In this document: positions 18,701 to 26,191 of the stretch, in pieces
Layout of the letters: each line of letters begins with the position of its first letter
Position numbering within the stretch: the stretch's first letter is position 1
Assembly (NCBI GenBank): GCA_904502185.1
Contig: CAJGDX010000011.1
Coordinates: forward strand, 1-36,690
Direction: 5' to 3'
Length of the DNA: 36,690 nucleotides
Source: an uncultured Bacteroidaceae bacterium
GTDB taxonomy: Bacteria; Bacteroidota; Bacteroidia; Bacteroidales; Bacteroidaceae
Program-made: the position numbers and the translations under genes
The notes under the pieces: generated by a model
The model's input: only the letters and a program-made list of their open reading frames with translations
Told to the model about the DNA's origin: nothing
Database searches by the model: none

Positions 18701-19080
18701 GTGACAATGACAGCACCCTGCCGACGGCTCCGGCTTGCAAGGCAACTCATGACCTCGGTGCGGAGTATGCGGTTGGCCTCATCCTCGTGACCGTACTTAA
18801 GGGCGCGCTTGTAGGAGGAGGGAAAGAAAAGAACACGACGGTCGCCACATATCTGCACAAGGTCGTGGTAGAAATATCCTGCCTCCTCGGCATCGTTCAT
18901 CACCACGAAAAGAGTCTGCTTCGCACACTGCTGCATGTAGCCGGAGAGGGCCACAGCAGCGCTGCTGGCTGTCAGTCCCGTAAGATTGACAGTCTGCCTG
19001 TAGTCATCGTCGGTGAGGCTTGCAAGAGCCGCCACACCCGGATGTGACGCATATATCTGTTGAAGTTCCTTCGATTCCAT
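15724..19080 (-). CDS. mfd: Transcription-repair coupling factor Mfd
   Basis: About 1,118-residue ATP-driven DNA translocase that removes stalled RNA polymerase and recruits UvrA. Seen in order: UvrB-like N-terminal region; RNA polymerase interaction domain with HIDHGIGKFGG near residue 445; Walker A GFGKT near 585; DEEQ box near 683; TATPIPRT near 712; motif VI QMRGRVGRG near 855; and a C-terminal TRCF domain. Length fits the Bacteroidetes form. I chose the ATG at 19080 (MESKELQ); a GTG at 19092 would add four residues and lies 7 bases after the stop of the preceding gene. Confidence 0.96.
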   Translation of the reverse strand: MESKELQQIYASHPGVAALASLTDDDYRQTVNLTGLTASSAAVALSGYMQQCAKQTLFVVMNDAEEAGYFYHDLVQICGDRRVLFFPSSYKRALKYGHEDEANRILRTEVMSCLASRSRRQGAVIVTHPEAIAEKVASQEKMQSNTLQLAVGGNISRDNIEKQLGRLGFKEVTYVYEPGEFAVRGSIIDIYSYSSEYPYRIDFFGDEIESIRTFEVETQLSRERMDEISIVPKLSDSGESVPITSFLPRGTIYIAKDFAYIKSSIEKCRNEGYSLQARLSEEKLPDLPELMSGTEIERYLKSARRWEIHPSQSGEKGCTNISFDTSMQPLFNKDFDLASDKLKEYIGRGYKIMLLSDDPRQAERLRTIFAERGDDIAFTAVDKTLHGGYIDNTLRIALFTDHQLFGRFHNYRLRSDKARNGKAALTLKELSEFRTGDYIVHIDHGIGKFGGLVRIPNGNSTQEAIKLLYKNDDVVFVSIHNLHKISKYKGKEGEAPTINKLGTGAWERIKERTKKKIKDIARDLIKLYSERYSKEGFAFTPDTYLQHELEASFIYEDTPDQLKATTEVKQDMERKRPMDRLVCGDVGFGKTEVAIRAAFKAATDGKQVAVLVPTTVLAYQHYLTFKERLKEFPCKVEYLSRARSAGECRRIIKELEEGKIDIVIGTHRLTGKDVKFKDLGLLIIDEEQKFGVAVKEKLRQIKVNVDTLTMTATPIPRTLQFSIMGARDLSMIQTPPPNRYPIYTEIQCFDAENIKEAINFELSRNGQVFFINNRISNMLEIERMINKHVPDARVCIGHGQMSPEELEKRLFDFMNHDYDVLIATSIVENGIDIPNVNTIIINQAQNFGLSDLHQMRGRVGRGKRKAFCYLLTPPKDALTSEARRRLEAIESFSELGSGMNIAMQDLDLRGAGNLLGAEQSGFIADLGYETYQKILAEAVKELKTEEFADLVQEGDDASLSPREYVSECLIESDLELLFPALYVPDGNERILLYRELDSITNDADLRKFHAKMIDRFGKMPRSAMELIRTVSLRHKAKELGIEKIYLKGGKMSLFLVDGKSPYYESELFGKILTAIPASNFKCAMRENDGRCIITVENVTNVETAIAFVDEIAGGQTAV

Positions 19081-19098
19081 CGGTGGATTCACGGCCTC

Positions 19099-19719
19099 TT
19101 AATCGACTTTACTGTCGCCAACCCATTTGCCGTAAAAGATTTTTTTATCGGTCTTGAAAAGAGCGCCGTAGCCCTGACGGTAGCCTTCGCTGTATTTTCC
19201 ATACCAGAAATCGCCGTTTGTCCAGTAGTAGACACCATAGCCATGGCGCTTGCCGTTGTAAATTTCGCCGTAATAGACATCGCCATTCTCGTATGTTACC
19301 TTGCCGAAGGAGTATGGCTGCAACTCCTCGTCGGAGTAATAGATGTCGCCCTCGATGGTGTGCACACGAACAACTTTACCTGTACTGAGGCTGTACTCCA
19401 CATACGAGGTTTCGCCACCTACACGCGCAACGCCTTTACCCATTGTTATTCCGAAGATGTGTTTGCCACGCGAATACTGACCATAAACCTGACGACCGTC
19501 ATTGGCAAGGAAGTATCCCCAGCCATAGATGACATTGTCGACAAGCTGTCCCACATATTGTCCGTGAGAACTTGACATGTATTTTATCTCGCCCCTTTTT
19601 GCGTAGTCGCAGAATACGGCCTGCAACACGTCGCACATATCGTCGTAGAATTTTATTTGTGTCTGCGCACCTGTACACAAGGGAAGCAGCGCCAACAGCA
19701 GTATTATTATCTTTTTCAT
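19099..19719 (-). CDS. Exported MORN-repeat protein
   Basis: 206 residues. A signal peptide (about 1-18, ending CTGAQ) has a Cys close to the cleavage site, so a lipoprotein is not excluded. About four to five MORN-type units follow, such as YYGEIYNGKRHGYGVYY, WYGKYSEGYRQGYGALF and YVGQLVDNVIYGWGYF. MORN repeats form open beta-sheets that bind lipids or proteins; the role of exported bacterial ones is mostly unknown. It sits between nadD (6 bases upstream) and mfd (under 20 bases downstream) in a tight housekeeping operon. No enzymatic motif was seen. Confidence 0.85.
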   Translation of the reverse strand: MKKIIILLLALLPLCTGAQTQIKFYDDMCDVLQAVFCDYAKRGEIKYMSSSHGQYVGQLVDNVIYGWGYFLANDGRQVYGQYSRGKHIFGITMGKGVARVGGETSYVEYSLSTGKVVRVHTIEGDIYYSDEELQPYSFGKVTYENGDVYYGEIYNGKRHGYGVYYWTNGDFWYGKYSEGYRQGYGALFKTDKKIFYGKWVGDSKVD

Positions 19720-19725
19720 ATTTAG

Positions 19726-20301
19726 CTATTTATATAAATTTTCCTGATTGATGAGAGCCTGTACATCGGGGTGCAGCCATTGCGACATATCGGCACCGGT
19801 GCGGGCAGCATTGCGAATCTCGGTTGAACTGATGTCGTAAAGCGGAGAGTCGAGCCATCGTGCCTGTGGGGGCAGGGGTGGAACCTCTTCACCATCACGC
19901 GGATAGACTATTATGCCGAAGCGTGCGAGTATCTCCTCAGACTTATACCATTTGTCAATCTTGTACCAGTTATCGGCACCCATAAGCAGCAAAAATTCAC
20001 GACCGGGATAGGCCTTTTCCAATGCGTCGAGGGTGTTTATGGTGTACGAGGGACGGGGAAGCGAAAATTCAAAGTCGCTTGCAGTCAACGCCTCCTCGCC
20101 GGCGAGGGCAAGCTGCGCCATCTGCAGACGCAAATTCTCGTCGGTCAACTGTTTGCCTTGCTTGTGTGGGTTCAGCGGAGTTATCAGAAACCACACCTCG
20201 TCGGCAAGCCCTCTGTCGCGTACAGCACGCGCCAGCGCAATGTGGCCATTGTGAATGGGGTCGAAACTGCCGCCGAATATTGCGGTACGTATCTTACTCA
20301 C
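19726..20301 (-). CDS. nadD: Nicotinate-nucleotide adenylyltransferase NadD
   Basis: 191-residue enzyme of NAD biosynthesis: transfers AMP from ATP to nicotinate mononucleotide. The nucleotidyltransferase motif GGSFDPIHNGH (residues 10-20, with the HxGH-type His pair) and the C-terminal ISSTEIR are clear. The start codon is GTG (20301-20299), needed because the GGSFDP motif lies so close to the N-terminus. It overlaps the end of gmk by 8 bases, so translation is probably coupled. Confidence 0.95.
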   Translation of the reverse strand: MSKIRTAIFGGSFDPIHNGHIALARAVRDRGLADEVWFLITPLNPHKQGKQLTDENLRLQMAQLALAGEEALTASDFEFSLPRPSYTINTLDALEKAYPGREFLLLMGADNWYKIDKWYKSEEILARFGIIVYPRDGEEVPPLPPQARWLDSPLYDISSTEIRNAARTGADMSQWLHPDVQALINQENLYK

Positions 20302-20866
20302 TTAAAAACTTATTTACAATGGTTATCAGCTGCTGCTGCGCTTTTTCAAGTTCGTCGTTGACAATTACAACGTCGGCCTGTGGTGCAAAAGTCATTTCGT
20401 ACTCTGCCTTTGCAAGACGCTTCTCAACCTCTTCGGGTGCAGTGTCGCCTCGGCCTGTAAGACGTTTGCGAAGCTCCTCCACCGAGGGTGCCTGCACAAA
20501 AATAAAGAGAGCCCTGTCGCCGTAGTATTTTTTGAGGTTGCAGCCGCCCTTTACGTCAACATCGAACAATATATTGTTGGTAAGCAACTGAGTTTCAACC
20601 TGCGACTTCAGTGTTCCGTAGAAACGGTCGGTGTAAACCTCTTCGTACTCGACAAATTCGTCGGCAGCGATTTTTGCGCGAAACTCTTCGGGAGAGAAGA
20701 AGAAATACTCGACTCCGTGACGCTCTTCGCCACGGGGCGGACGGCTGGTTGCCGATACCGAGAAGGCGAAAGAACTGTCCTGCGACATCAGATAGCGCAC
20801 CAATGTGGATTTTCCCGAGCCCGAGGGTGCCGAGAATATTATAACCTTTCCTTTTATTGTTGTCAT
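20294..20866 (-). CDS. gmk: Guanylate kinase
   Basis: 190 residues; phosphorylates GMP to GDP with ATP. The P-loop SAPSGSGKST (residues 12-21) is followed by the GMP-binding SATSRPPRGEERHGVEYFF and by GGCNLKK and the lid region, all as in the family. Length is normal. It starts 6 bases after yicC ends and overlaps nadD by 8 bases at its own end. The yicC-gmk pairing is common across bacteria. Confidence 0.97.
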   Translation of the reverse strand: MTTIKGKVIIFSAPSGSGKSTLVRYLMSQDSSFAFSVSATSRPPRGEERHGVEYFFFSPEEFRAKIAADEFVEYEEVYTDRFYGTLKSQVETQLLTNNILFDVDVKGGCNLKKYYGDRALFIFVQAPSVEELRKRLTGRGDTAPEEVEKRLAKAEYEMTFAPQADVVIVNDELEKAQQQLITIVNKFLSE

Positions 20867-20872
20867 TTTTCC

Positions 20873-21751
20873 TTACATTACATTTAACACCTGCTCTTTT
20901 ATCTGTTCGAGTTCGTCCTTCATTCTGACGACGATATTCTGCATTTCGGCATGATTGCTCTTGCTGCCGAGGGTATTTATCTCGCGTCCCATCTCCTGGG
21001 CAATGAATCCCAGTTTCTTGCCTTGTCCCTGACCATCCTCCATGGTGCTGATAAAGTAGTCAAGATGGTTGCTCAGACGCTGTTTTTCCTCGTTTACATC
21101 GAGTTTTTCAATGTAATATATCAACTCCTGTTCGAGTCGGTTGTTGTCGTACTCAACACCCAGCTGACTCTCCAGAGCATCTACAATGCGAGTACGAATT
21201 TTCTCTACACGCTCCTTTTCGTAGGGCTCGACAGAGGCAAGCAACTGCGAAATGCGCTCGATGTTTCCGCGGAATTTCATTGCAAGCGCCTCGCCCTCCT
21301 GACGTCGAAAATCGACCATTTCATCGAGAGCTTTGTTGATTGCCTCCATGGCAACCGCCCACTCTTCTTCGGTGAATTCGTAGACCTCTTTGTGTGAAAT
21401 AACCTCGGGCATACGCACCACCATCTCCATCAGATTCTCGGGCATCGGTATGCCGGTTGTCTGCGAAGCGGCCTTCATCTGCTCGATGTAGTTCTGCATC
21501 ACTGCAACATTAATCGAGGGCATTACAGAGACATTCTCTGCCTGTTCGACCCACAACGAAAAATCTACTTTTCCACGTTCGAGACGTTTGGTGAGCAGAG
21601 TACGTATCTCCATCTCCTTTTCGCGGAATTGCGGTGCCACTCGCACCGACAAATCCATCGCCTTTCCGTTGAGCGAACGCACTTCGGCACAAATCTTTCT
21701 GTTCTGAAACATTGCTACAGCCTTACCGTAGCCGGTCATTGAGTATATCAT
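20873..21751 (-). CDS. yicC: YicC family endoribonuclease-like protein
   Basis: 292 residues. It opens with MTGYGKA and the VRSLNGKAMDLSVR segment typical of the YicC N-terminal domain, and ends in the C-terminal domain with the conserved EINTLGSKSNHAEMQ near residue 265. Members of this family in E. coli and Bacillus have been linked to RNA cleavage. It is the first gene of the long minus-strand operon, ahead of gmk. The ATG at 21751 is used; an ATG four codons later (MTGYGK) is the other option. Confidence 0.93.
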   Translation of the reverse strand: MIYSMTGYGKAVAMFQNRKICAEVRSLNGKAMDLSVRVAPQFREKEMEIRTLLTKRLERGKVDFSLWVEQAENVSVMPSINVAVMQNYIEQMKAASQTTGIPMPENLMEMVVRMPEVISHKEVYEFTEEEWAVAMEAINKALDEMVDFRRQEGEALAMKFRGNIERISQLLASVEPYEKERVEKIRTRIVDALESQLGVEYDNNRLEQELIYYIEKLDVNEEKQRLSNHLDYFISTMEDGQGQGKKLGFIAQEMGREINTLGSKSNHAEMQNIVVRMKDELEQIKEQVLNVM

Positions 21752-21786
21752 AGATATAAATTCTTTTGCAATACAATTTTATAGTG

Positions 21787-21818
21787 CGAAGATAGCGCAA
21801 GCAGCGGAATTTTCCACA
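21787..21818 (-). promoter_or_regulatory. Promoter of the yicC operon
   Basis: The minus strand has TATCTTCG (21794-21787), one base off TAnnTTTG, with TGTG (21818-21815) 20 bases upstream. It lies about 35 bases before the yicC ATG in the divergent gap to tsaB. Confidence 0.45.
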
Positions 21819-21874
21819 CATTTCGAAAAAAAAGATAGAATCAGAGGCCAGAATAACGTTTTTTATTCTTTTTC

Positions 21875-21907
21875 TTTACTTATTTCACCCGTTTGTTGCT
21901 ATCTTTG
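21875..21907 (+). promoter_or_regulatory. Promoter of the tsaB-murA-dxr operon
   Basis: TATCTTTG (21900-21907) is a full match to the -7 consensus, and TTTA (21875-21878) lies 21 bases upstream in the -33 position. The leader to the tsaB ATG would be about 125 bases. It contains a perfect tandem repeat of the 8-mer gcgcacac (21924-21939) and a weak hairpin (ctgca/tgcag, about 21961-21980). Confidence 0.6.
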
Positions 21908-22041
21908 CAATTTAAGAACAGCAGCGCACACGCGCACACGCAAGGCAATGTTTCGCCCACCTGCATCGTCGCCGGTGCAGCAGTGCAACAGACAAGCCTC
22001 ACATAAACAGAACTTACACCATTGAAATACAAGAGAATAAA

Positions 22042-22743
22042 ATGGCAATCATACTTAACATAGAAGCCTCCACAGATGTCTGCTCAGTAGCACTGAGCGA
22101 GAGTGGAGAGGTATTTTTCAACCGCGAAAGCACCGAAAGCCGTTCACATGCTCAGGTGCTGGCTCCATTTGTAGAAGAGGCAATAGCCACCGCCGACAGT
22201 CGCGCCATGAAGATAGACGCCGTCGCACTGAGCAGCGGCCCCGGCTCGTACACAGGTCTGCGTATTGCTTCATCCACAGCCAAAGGCGTTTGCTACGGCA
22301 GGGAGATTCCCCTCATAGCCATTCCCACCACACAGATAATGGCTGTACCCGTACTTTTCCGCGACGACATCCCCGACGATGCGCTGCTCTGCCCCATGAT
22401 AGACGCACGCCGCACCGAGGTATACGCAACCATCTACGACCGTGCGCTTAACGCACAGATGGCGACACGCGCCGAGGTTGTCACCCCAGAAAGCTTTGCC
22501 GAGTACCTCGACAAACAGCCCGTATATTTCTTTGGCGACGGCGCGGCAAAATGCAGCACCATCATCACCCACCCCAACGCACATTTCCTCGACAAATACA
22601 GGAATCCGCTGGCAAAATGGATGATGCCGCTGGCCGAACGTGCATGGCTGGACGAGAGATTCGAGCAGACAGCCTATTTCGAGCCTTTCTACTTGAAAAA
22701 CTTCGTTGCAACAAAATCAAAAGACCTGCTAAAAACAACATAA
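22042..22743 (+). CDS. tsaB: tRNA threonylcarbamoyladenosine biosynthesis protein TsaB
   Basis: 233 residues of the ASKHA-fold TsaB (YeaZ) family. It partners TsaD and TsaE in making the t6A modification at position 37 of ANN-decoding tRNAs. Seen: N-terminal ILNIEASTDVCSVAL, then ALSSGPGSYTGLRI near residue 63, which is the family signature, and a short variable C-terminus. It opens the plus-strand operon and ends 4 bases before the DUF4290 gene. Confidence 0.95.
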   Translation: MAIILNIEASTDVCSVALSESGEVFFNRESTESRSHAQVLAPFVEEAIATADSRAMKIDAVALSSGPGSYTGLRIASSTAKGVCYGREIPLIAIPTTQIMAVPVLFRDDIPDDALLCPMIDARRTEVYATIYDRALNAQMATRAEVVTPESFAEYLDKQPVYFFGDGAAKCSTIITHPNAHFLDKYRNPLAKWMMPLAERAWLDERFEQTAYFEPFYLKNFVATKSKDLLKTT

Positions 22744-22747
22744 ATCC

Positions 22748-23359
22748 ATGATGGAATACAATACCAAGAAAAAACAGCTGCCCCTGCCCGAATATGGCCG
22801 TGCCGTACAGAAGATGGTAGACCATGCACTGACTATAGAGGACCGCACCGAGCGCCAGCAGTGTGCCGAAACCATTGTCAGCATCATGGGCGGAATGTTC
22901 CCCACAGCAAAAGAGACCCCCGAAGCCATACAGAAACTTTGGGACCACATAGCCATAATGTCCGACTTCAAACTGGATGTTGATTTTCCCTGCGAGGTGA
23001 TACAGAAAGAGAAGTTCAATGCCCCGCCTGCACCCATACCCTACCTGAAGGGCGAAGTAAAGAACAGACATTACGGCCGCTTCGTGGAAAACATGATAGC
23101 AATAGCCTGCGAAATGGAGGAAGGCGACGAGCGCAGCAAACTGATAGAGCTCATCACCGTGCAGATGAAGAAAGACTATCTTGCATGGAACAAGGATACG
23201 GTTGATGACAAACGCATATTCGACGACCTGCGTGAATACTCGAACGGCAAGATTGACATTGCCGAGGGCGAAATACGCTTAAGTCATCCCCAGCAGAATG
23301 CCAGCTACAACCGCAACAACGCGAAGCGCAAGAAGGTATTCAACAAGAAAAAGTATTAA
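22748..23359 (+). CDS. DUF4290 family protein
   Basis: 203 residues, cytoplasmic, no signal peptide. It resembles the Bacteroidetes DUF4290 family: N-terminal MEYNTKKKQLPLPEYGR, a helical middle with YGRFVENMI and VQMKKDYLAWNKD, and a very basic Asn/Lys tail (from about residue 183, ending KKKY) that could bind nucleic acid. Function is unknown. Its fixed place between tsaB and murA suggests a basic role in growth. Two ATG codons stand in a row at 22748 and 22751; either may be used. Confidence 0.88.
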   Translation: MMEYNTKKKQLPLPEYGRAVQKMVDHALTIEDRTERQQCAETIVSIMGGMFPTAKETPEAIQKLWDHIAIMSDFKLDVDFPCEVIQKEKFNAPPAPIPYLKGEVKNRHYGRFVENMIAIACEMEEGDERSKLIELITVQMKKDYLAWNKDTVDDKRIFDDLREYSNGKIDIAEGEIRLSHPQQNASYNRNNAKRKKVFNKKKY

Positions 23360-23385
23360 CAACCCACATACAAACACTCACGCCC

Positions 23386-24690
23386 ATGGCATCATTCATC
23401 ATCGAAGGCGGACAAAGGCTCAAAGGCACCATTGTCCCACAAGGAGCGAAGAACGAAGTTCTGCAAATAATCTGTGCCACACTGCTTACCCCCGAGACAG
23501 TGACAATAGAGAACGTCCCCGACATTCTCGACGTGAACAACCTCATTTCGTTGCTCATAAAGATGGGTGTGTCAGTCAGTCGTTCGGGTGAGGGAAGATA
23601 CTCGTTCAAGGCTGACAACGTGGACATGGAGTACCTTGAGAGTGCAGACTTCCTGAAAAGCTGTTCAAGCCTCAGAGGTTCGGTGATGCTAATGGGTCCA
23701 CTGCTTGCCCGTTTCGGCAGCGCACTGATTTCCAAGCCCGGAGGTGACAAGATAGGCCGTCGCCGACTCGACACCCACCTTGTGGGACTGCAAAAACTGG
23801 GCGCAGCATTTGAGCTTGACAACGAAAACCAGACCTACCGTCTGAGCGCAAAGCAGTTGAAAGGCTGCTACATGCTGCTCGACGAGGCATCCGTGACCGG
23901 TACCGCGAACATCGTAATGGCAGCAGTACTCGCCAAAGGAAAAACCACAATATACAATGCAGCCTGCGAGCCCTATCTGCAACAGTTGTGCAAGATGCTC
24001 AACAACATGGGCGCAAAAATCAGCGGCATTGCCAGCAACCTGCTCACCATTGAAGGCGTCGACGCACTCGGCGGTTGCACACACCGCGTGCTTCCCGACA
24101 TGATTGAGGTTGGAAGTTTCATTGGAATGGCTGCAATGACCAAGAGCGAACTGACGATAAAGGATGTTTCGTTTGAGAACCTGGGTATTATCCCCGAAAG
24201 TTTCCGCCGTCTGGGAATAAACTTCGAGCAGAAAGGCGACGACATCTACATCCCGTCACAGGAGAACTACCAGATAGAGTCGTTCATCGACGGCTCCATA
24301 ATGACAATTAGCGATGCACCCTGGCCGGGACTCACCCCCGACCTGCTGAGCGTCATGCTGGTGACAGCAATACAGGCAAAAGGCAGTGTACTCATACACC
24401 AGAAGATGTTCGAGAGCCGTCTGTTCTTCGTGGACAAACTGATAGACATGGGCGCACAGATAATACTATGCGACCCGCACCGTGCGGTTGTCATCGGACA
24501 CAACCAGCAGTTCCGTCTGAAGGCACGCACCATGAGCTCACCCGACATACGTGCAGGAATAGCACTGCTGATAGCAGCCATGAGCGCCGAAGGCACCAGC
24601 CGCATCGACAACATCGAGCAGATCGACCGCGGTTATCAGAACCTTGAACAGCGCCTCTGCAACATAGGAGCAAAAATAACAAGGTCGTAA
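23386..24690 (+). CDS. murA: UDP-N-acetylglucosamine 1-carboxyvinyltransferase MurA, Asp-type active site
   Basis: 434-residue enzyme of the first committed step of peptidoglycan synthesis: enolpyruvyl transfer from PEP to UDP-GlcNAc. The N-terminal GAKNEVLQ supplies the catalytic Lys22-Asn23 pair. The flexible loop reads PGGDKIGRRRLD, with Asp121 (codon 23746-23748) where most MurA enzymes have the Cys that fosfomycin alkylates (Cys115 in E. coli). The rest of the fold and the length are normal, and it is the only MurA in the window, so it should be active. The Asp form is known to be active but fosfomycin-insensitive in other bacteria. Confidence 0.96.
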   Translation: MASFIIEGGQRLKGTIVPQGAKNEVLQIICATLLTPETVTIENVPDILDVNNLISLLIKMGVSVSRSGEGRYSFKADNVDMEYLESADFLKSCSSLRGSVMLMGPLLARFGSALISKPGGDKIGRRRLDTHLVGLQKLGAAFELDNENQTYRLSAKQLKGCYMLLDEASVTGTANIVMAAVLAKGKTTIYNAACEPYLQQLCKMLNNMGAKISGIASNLLTIEGVDALGGCTHRVLPDMIEVGSFIGMAAMTKSELTIKDVSFENLGIIPESFRRLGINFEQKGDDIYIPSQENYQIESFIDGSIMTISDAPWPGLTPDLLSVMLVTAIQAKGSVLIHQKMFESRLFFVDKLIDMGAQIILCDPHRAVVIGHNQQFRLKARTMSSPDIRAGIALLIAAMSAEGTSRIDNIEQIDRGYQNLEQRLCNIGAKITRS

Positions 24691-24715
24691 CTTTTAGAAC
24701 ACACTTGAATACAAC

Positions 24716-25225
24716 ATGCTTAAAAAAGAAGATTTCATATATTTCGGAAAATTCACCAAGCCCCACGGCACACGCGGCGAGATAGGCATCTGCGGCGAAG
24801 GCTTTCTGCTGGGCGAAGGATGCGACTACGTGGCATGCGACATTGACGGCATACTCGTACCCTTCTTCATTGAAAATTCCAGAACAAAAAACAACGACAC
24901 AATCATTGTCAAACTGGAACACCTCGACAGTGCCGAGAGCGTGCGTTTCCTCACCAACTGTTCGACCTACATTCCACGCGACTGGGTGGATGAAGAGGAG
25001 AATTTCACATGGAACTACTTTGTAGGCTTCACAGTGAACGACGAAGAGCTGGGCGAGGTGGGCGAAATAGTCGACATCGACGACAGCACCATAAACACCC
25101 TCTTCATCGTGGAGCGCAATGGCGAGGAGATACTAATCCCTGCCGGCGAAGAGATGATAACAGCCATCGACCACGAAGAGCGCACCATAACATTCAAGCT
25201 ACCCGAAGGGCTGATAAACCTCTAA
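24716..25225 (+). CDS. rimM: Ribosome maturation factor RimM
   Basis: 169 residues. The N-terminal RimM domain begins with IYFGKFTKPHGTRGEIGI (near residue 8) and is followed by a PRC-barrel half with the NYFVGFTVNDEELGEVGEI strand pattern and the ILIPAGEEMI motif. RimM binds S19 and helps assemble the 30S subunit head. Length is normal. It lies between murA and the M23 gene with short gaps. Confidence 0.95.
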   Translation: MLKKEDFIYFGKFTKPHGTRGEIGICGEGFLLGEGCDYVACDIDGILVPFFIENSRTKNNDTIIVKLEHLDSAESVRFLTNCSTYIPRDWVDEEENFTWNYFVGFTVNDEELGEVGEIVDIDDSTINTLFIVERNGEEILIPAGEEMITAIDHEERTITFKLPEGLINL

Positions 25226-25256
25226 GAAAGAGCTATTAACACAAACCACAACCACC

Positions 25257-26126
25257 ATGGGCAAGGAAAAGATTAAAAAGAGCCTCACACGAAAATACAG
25301 GCTGACAATACAGAATGAGAATAAGCTCGACAACACAAAGGGCTTCAACATCTCGCCAATAGGTGTCATCATTTCATTGGCACTTTCGCTGCTGATGGTG
25401 GTAGGTGTGATATACCTGATAATAGTGTTTACCCCGGTGGGCGAATTCCTGCCCGGACATGTGAACGAGAAGGCGAGAGAGAGAATAATGAACGAGGTTC
25501 TTCGCGTCGACTCGCTCAGAAACGAGGTTGACAAACAGAGCAAATACATCGCCAACATCCGCGCCATAATGGAGGGCGTTGAGATAGACAGCATACTGCC
25601 GCCCGACACCCTCACCACCAAAGAGGGAATTCCGGTGGAGGCAAGCGAACTACAAGCGGAATTTGTAAAGGAGTTCGAGGAGAAGGAGAAGTACAACCTT
25701 ACTTCACAGGCAGCCACCGTCGGCGCATTGCAGGAGCTGCATCTGTTCCGTCCCACACGCGGACTCATACAGCGAAAATTCGATGCCAACCTGCGCCACT
25801 ACGGAGTTGACATTGCCGAGAACCCAGGCGAGAGTGTCCTTGCCATCCTCGACGGCACGGTGATAATGAGCGACTACACAGCCAACGATGGCTATATGCT
25901 TGTCATACAGCACAAACAGAACCTCACATCGGTCTACCGCAATTGTCGCACAGTGTTGAAAAGAGTAGGCGACAGAGTGACAGGCGGCGAAGTGATAGCA
26001 TCGCTCACCGACGAAACAGCCGACAATCAGGAGGGTGAAGCAGAAAGCAGAAAGAAACCCTATCTGCACTTTGAACTATGGCACAGAGGCGACCCGCTGA
26101 ACCCCGAAATTTACATTGCATTCTGA
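25257..26126 (+). CDS. M23/LytM-fold membrane protein, probably catalytically inactive
   Basis: 289 residues: short basic cytoplasmic head, one membrane helix (about 34-58), a coiled-coil-like stretch (about 68-150) and a C-terminal LytM/M23 fold (165-289). Active M23 enzymes bind zinc through H-x3-D and the second His of HxH, and use two more His for catalysis. Here the zinc ligands remain (His181, Asp185, His271), but the His of the usual YxH motif is Asn229 and the first His of HxH is Tyr269. The loop before it is also rebuilt. The protein more likely acts as a scaffold or amidase activator, in the manner of EnvC, than as an endopeptidase. That is inference. Confidence 0.85.
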   Translation: MGKEKIKKSLTRKYRLTIQNENKLDNTKGFNISPIGVIISLALSLLMVVGVIYLIIVFTPVGEFLPGHVNEKARERIMNEVLRVDSLRNEVDKQSKYIANIRAIMEGVEIDSILPPDTLTTKEGIPVEASELQAEFVKEFEEKEKYNLTSQAATVGALQELHLFRPTRGLIQRKFDANLRHYGVDIAENPGESVLAILDGTVIMSDYTANDGYMLVIQHKQNLTSVYRNCRTVLKRVGDRVTGGEVIASLTDETADNQEGEAESRKKPYLHFELWHRGDPLNPEIYIAF

Positions 26127-26191
26127 TAAACAAAACTACACACATACAAGGCTGACACAAAAAGAGACAGCCAAAACATTACAAAGGAAAT

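Noticed and set aside
21924..21939. Tandem gcgcacac repeat as a CRISPR or regulatory array
   Set aside because: Only two units of 8 bases; too short for an array, noted only as part of the tsaB leader.
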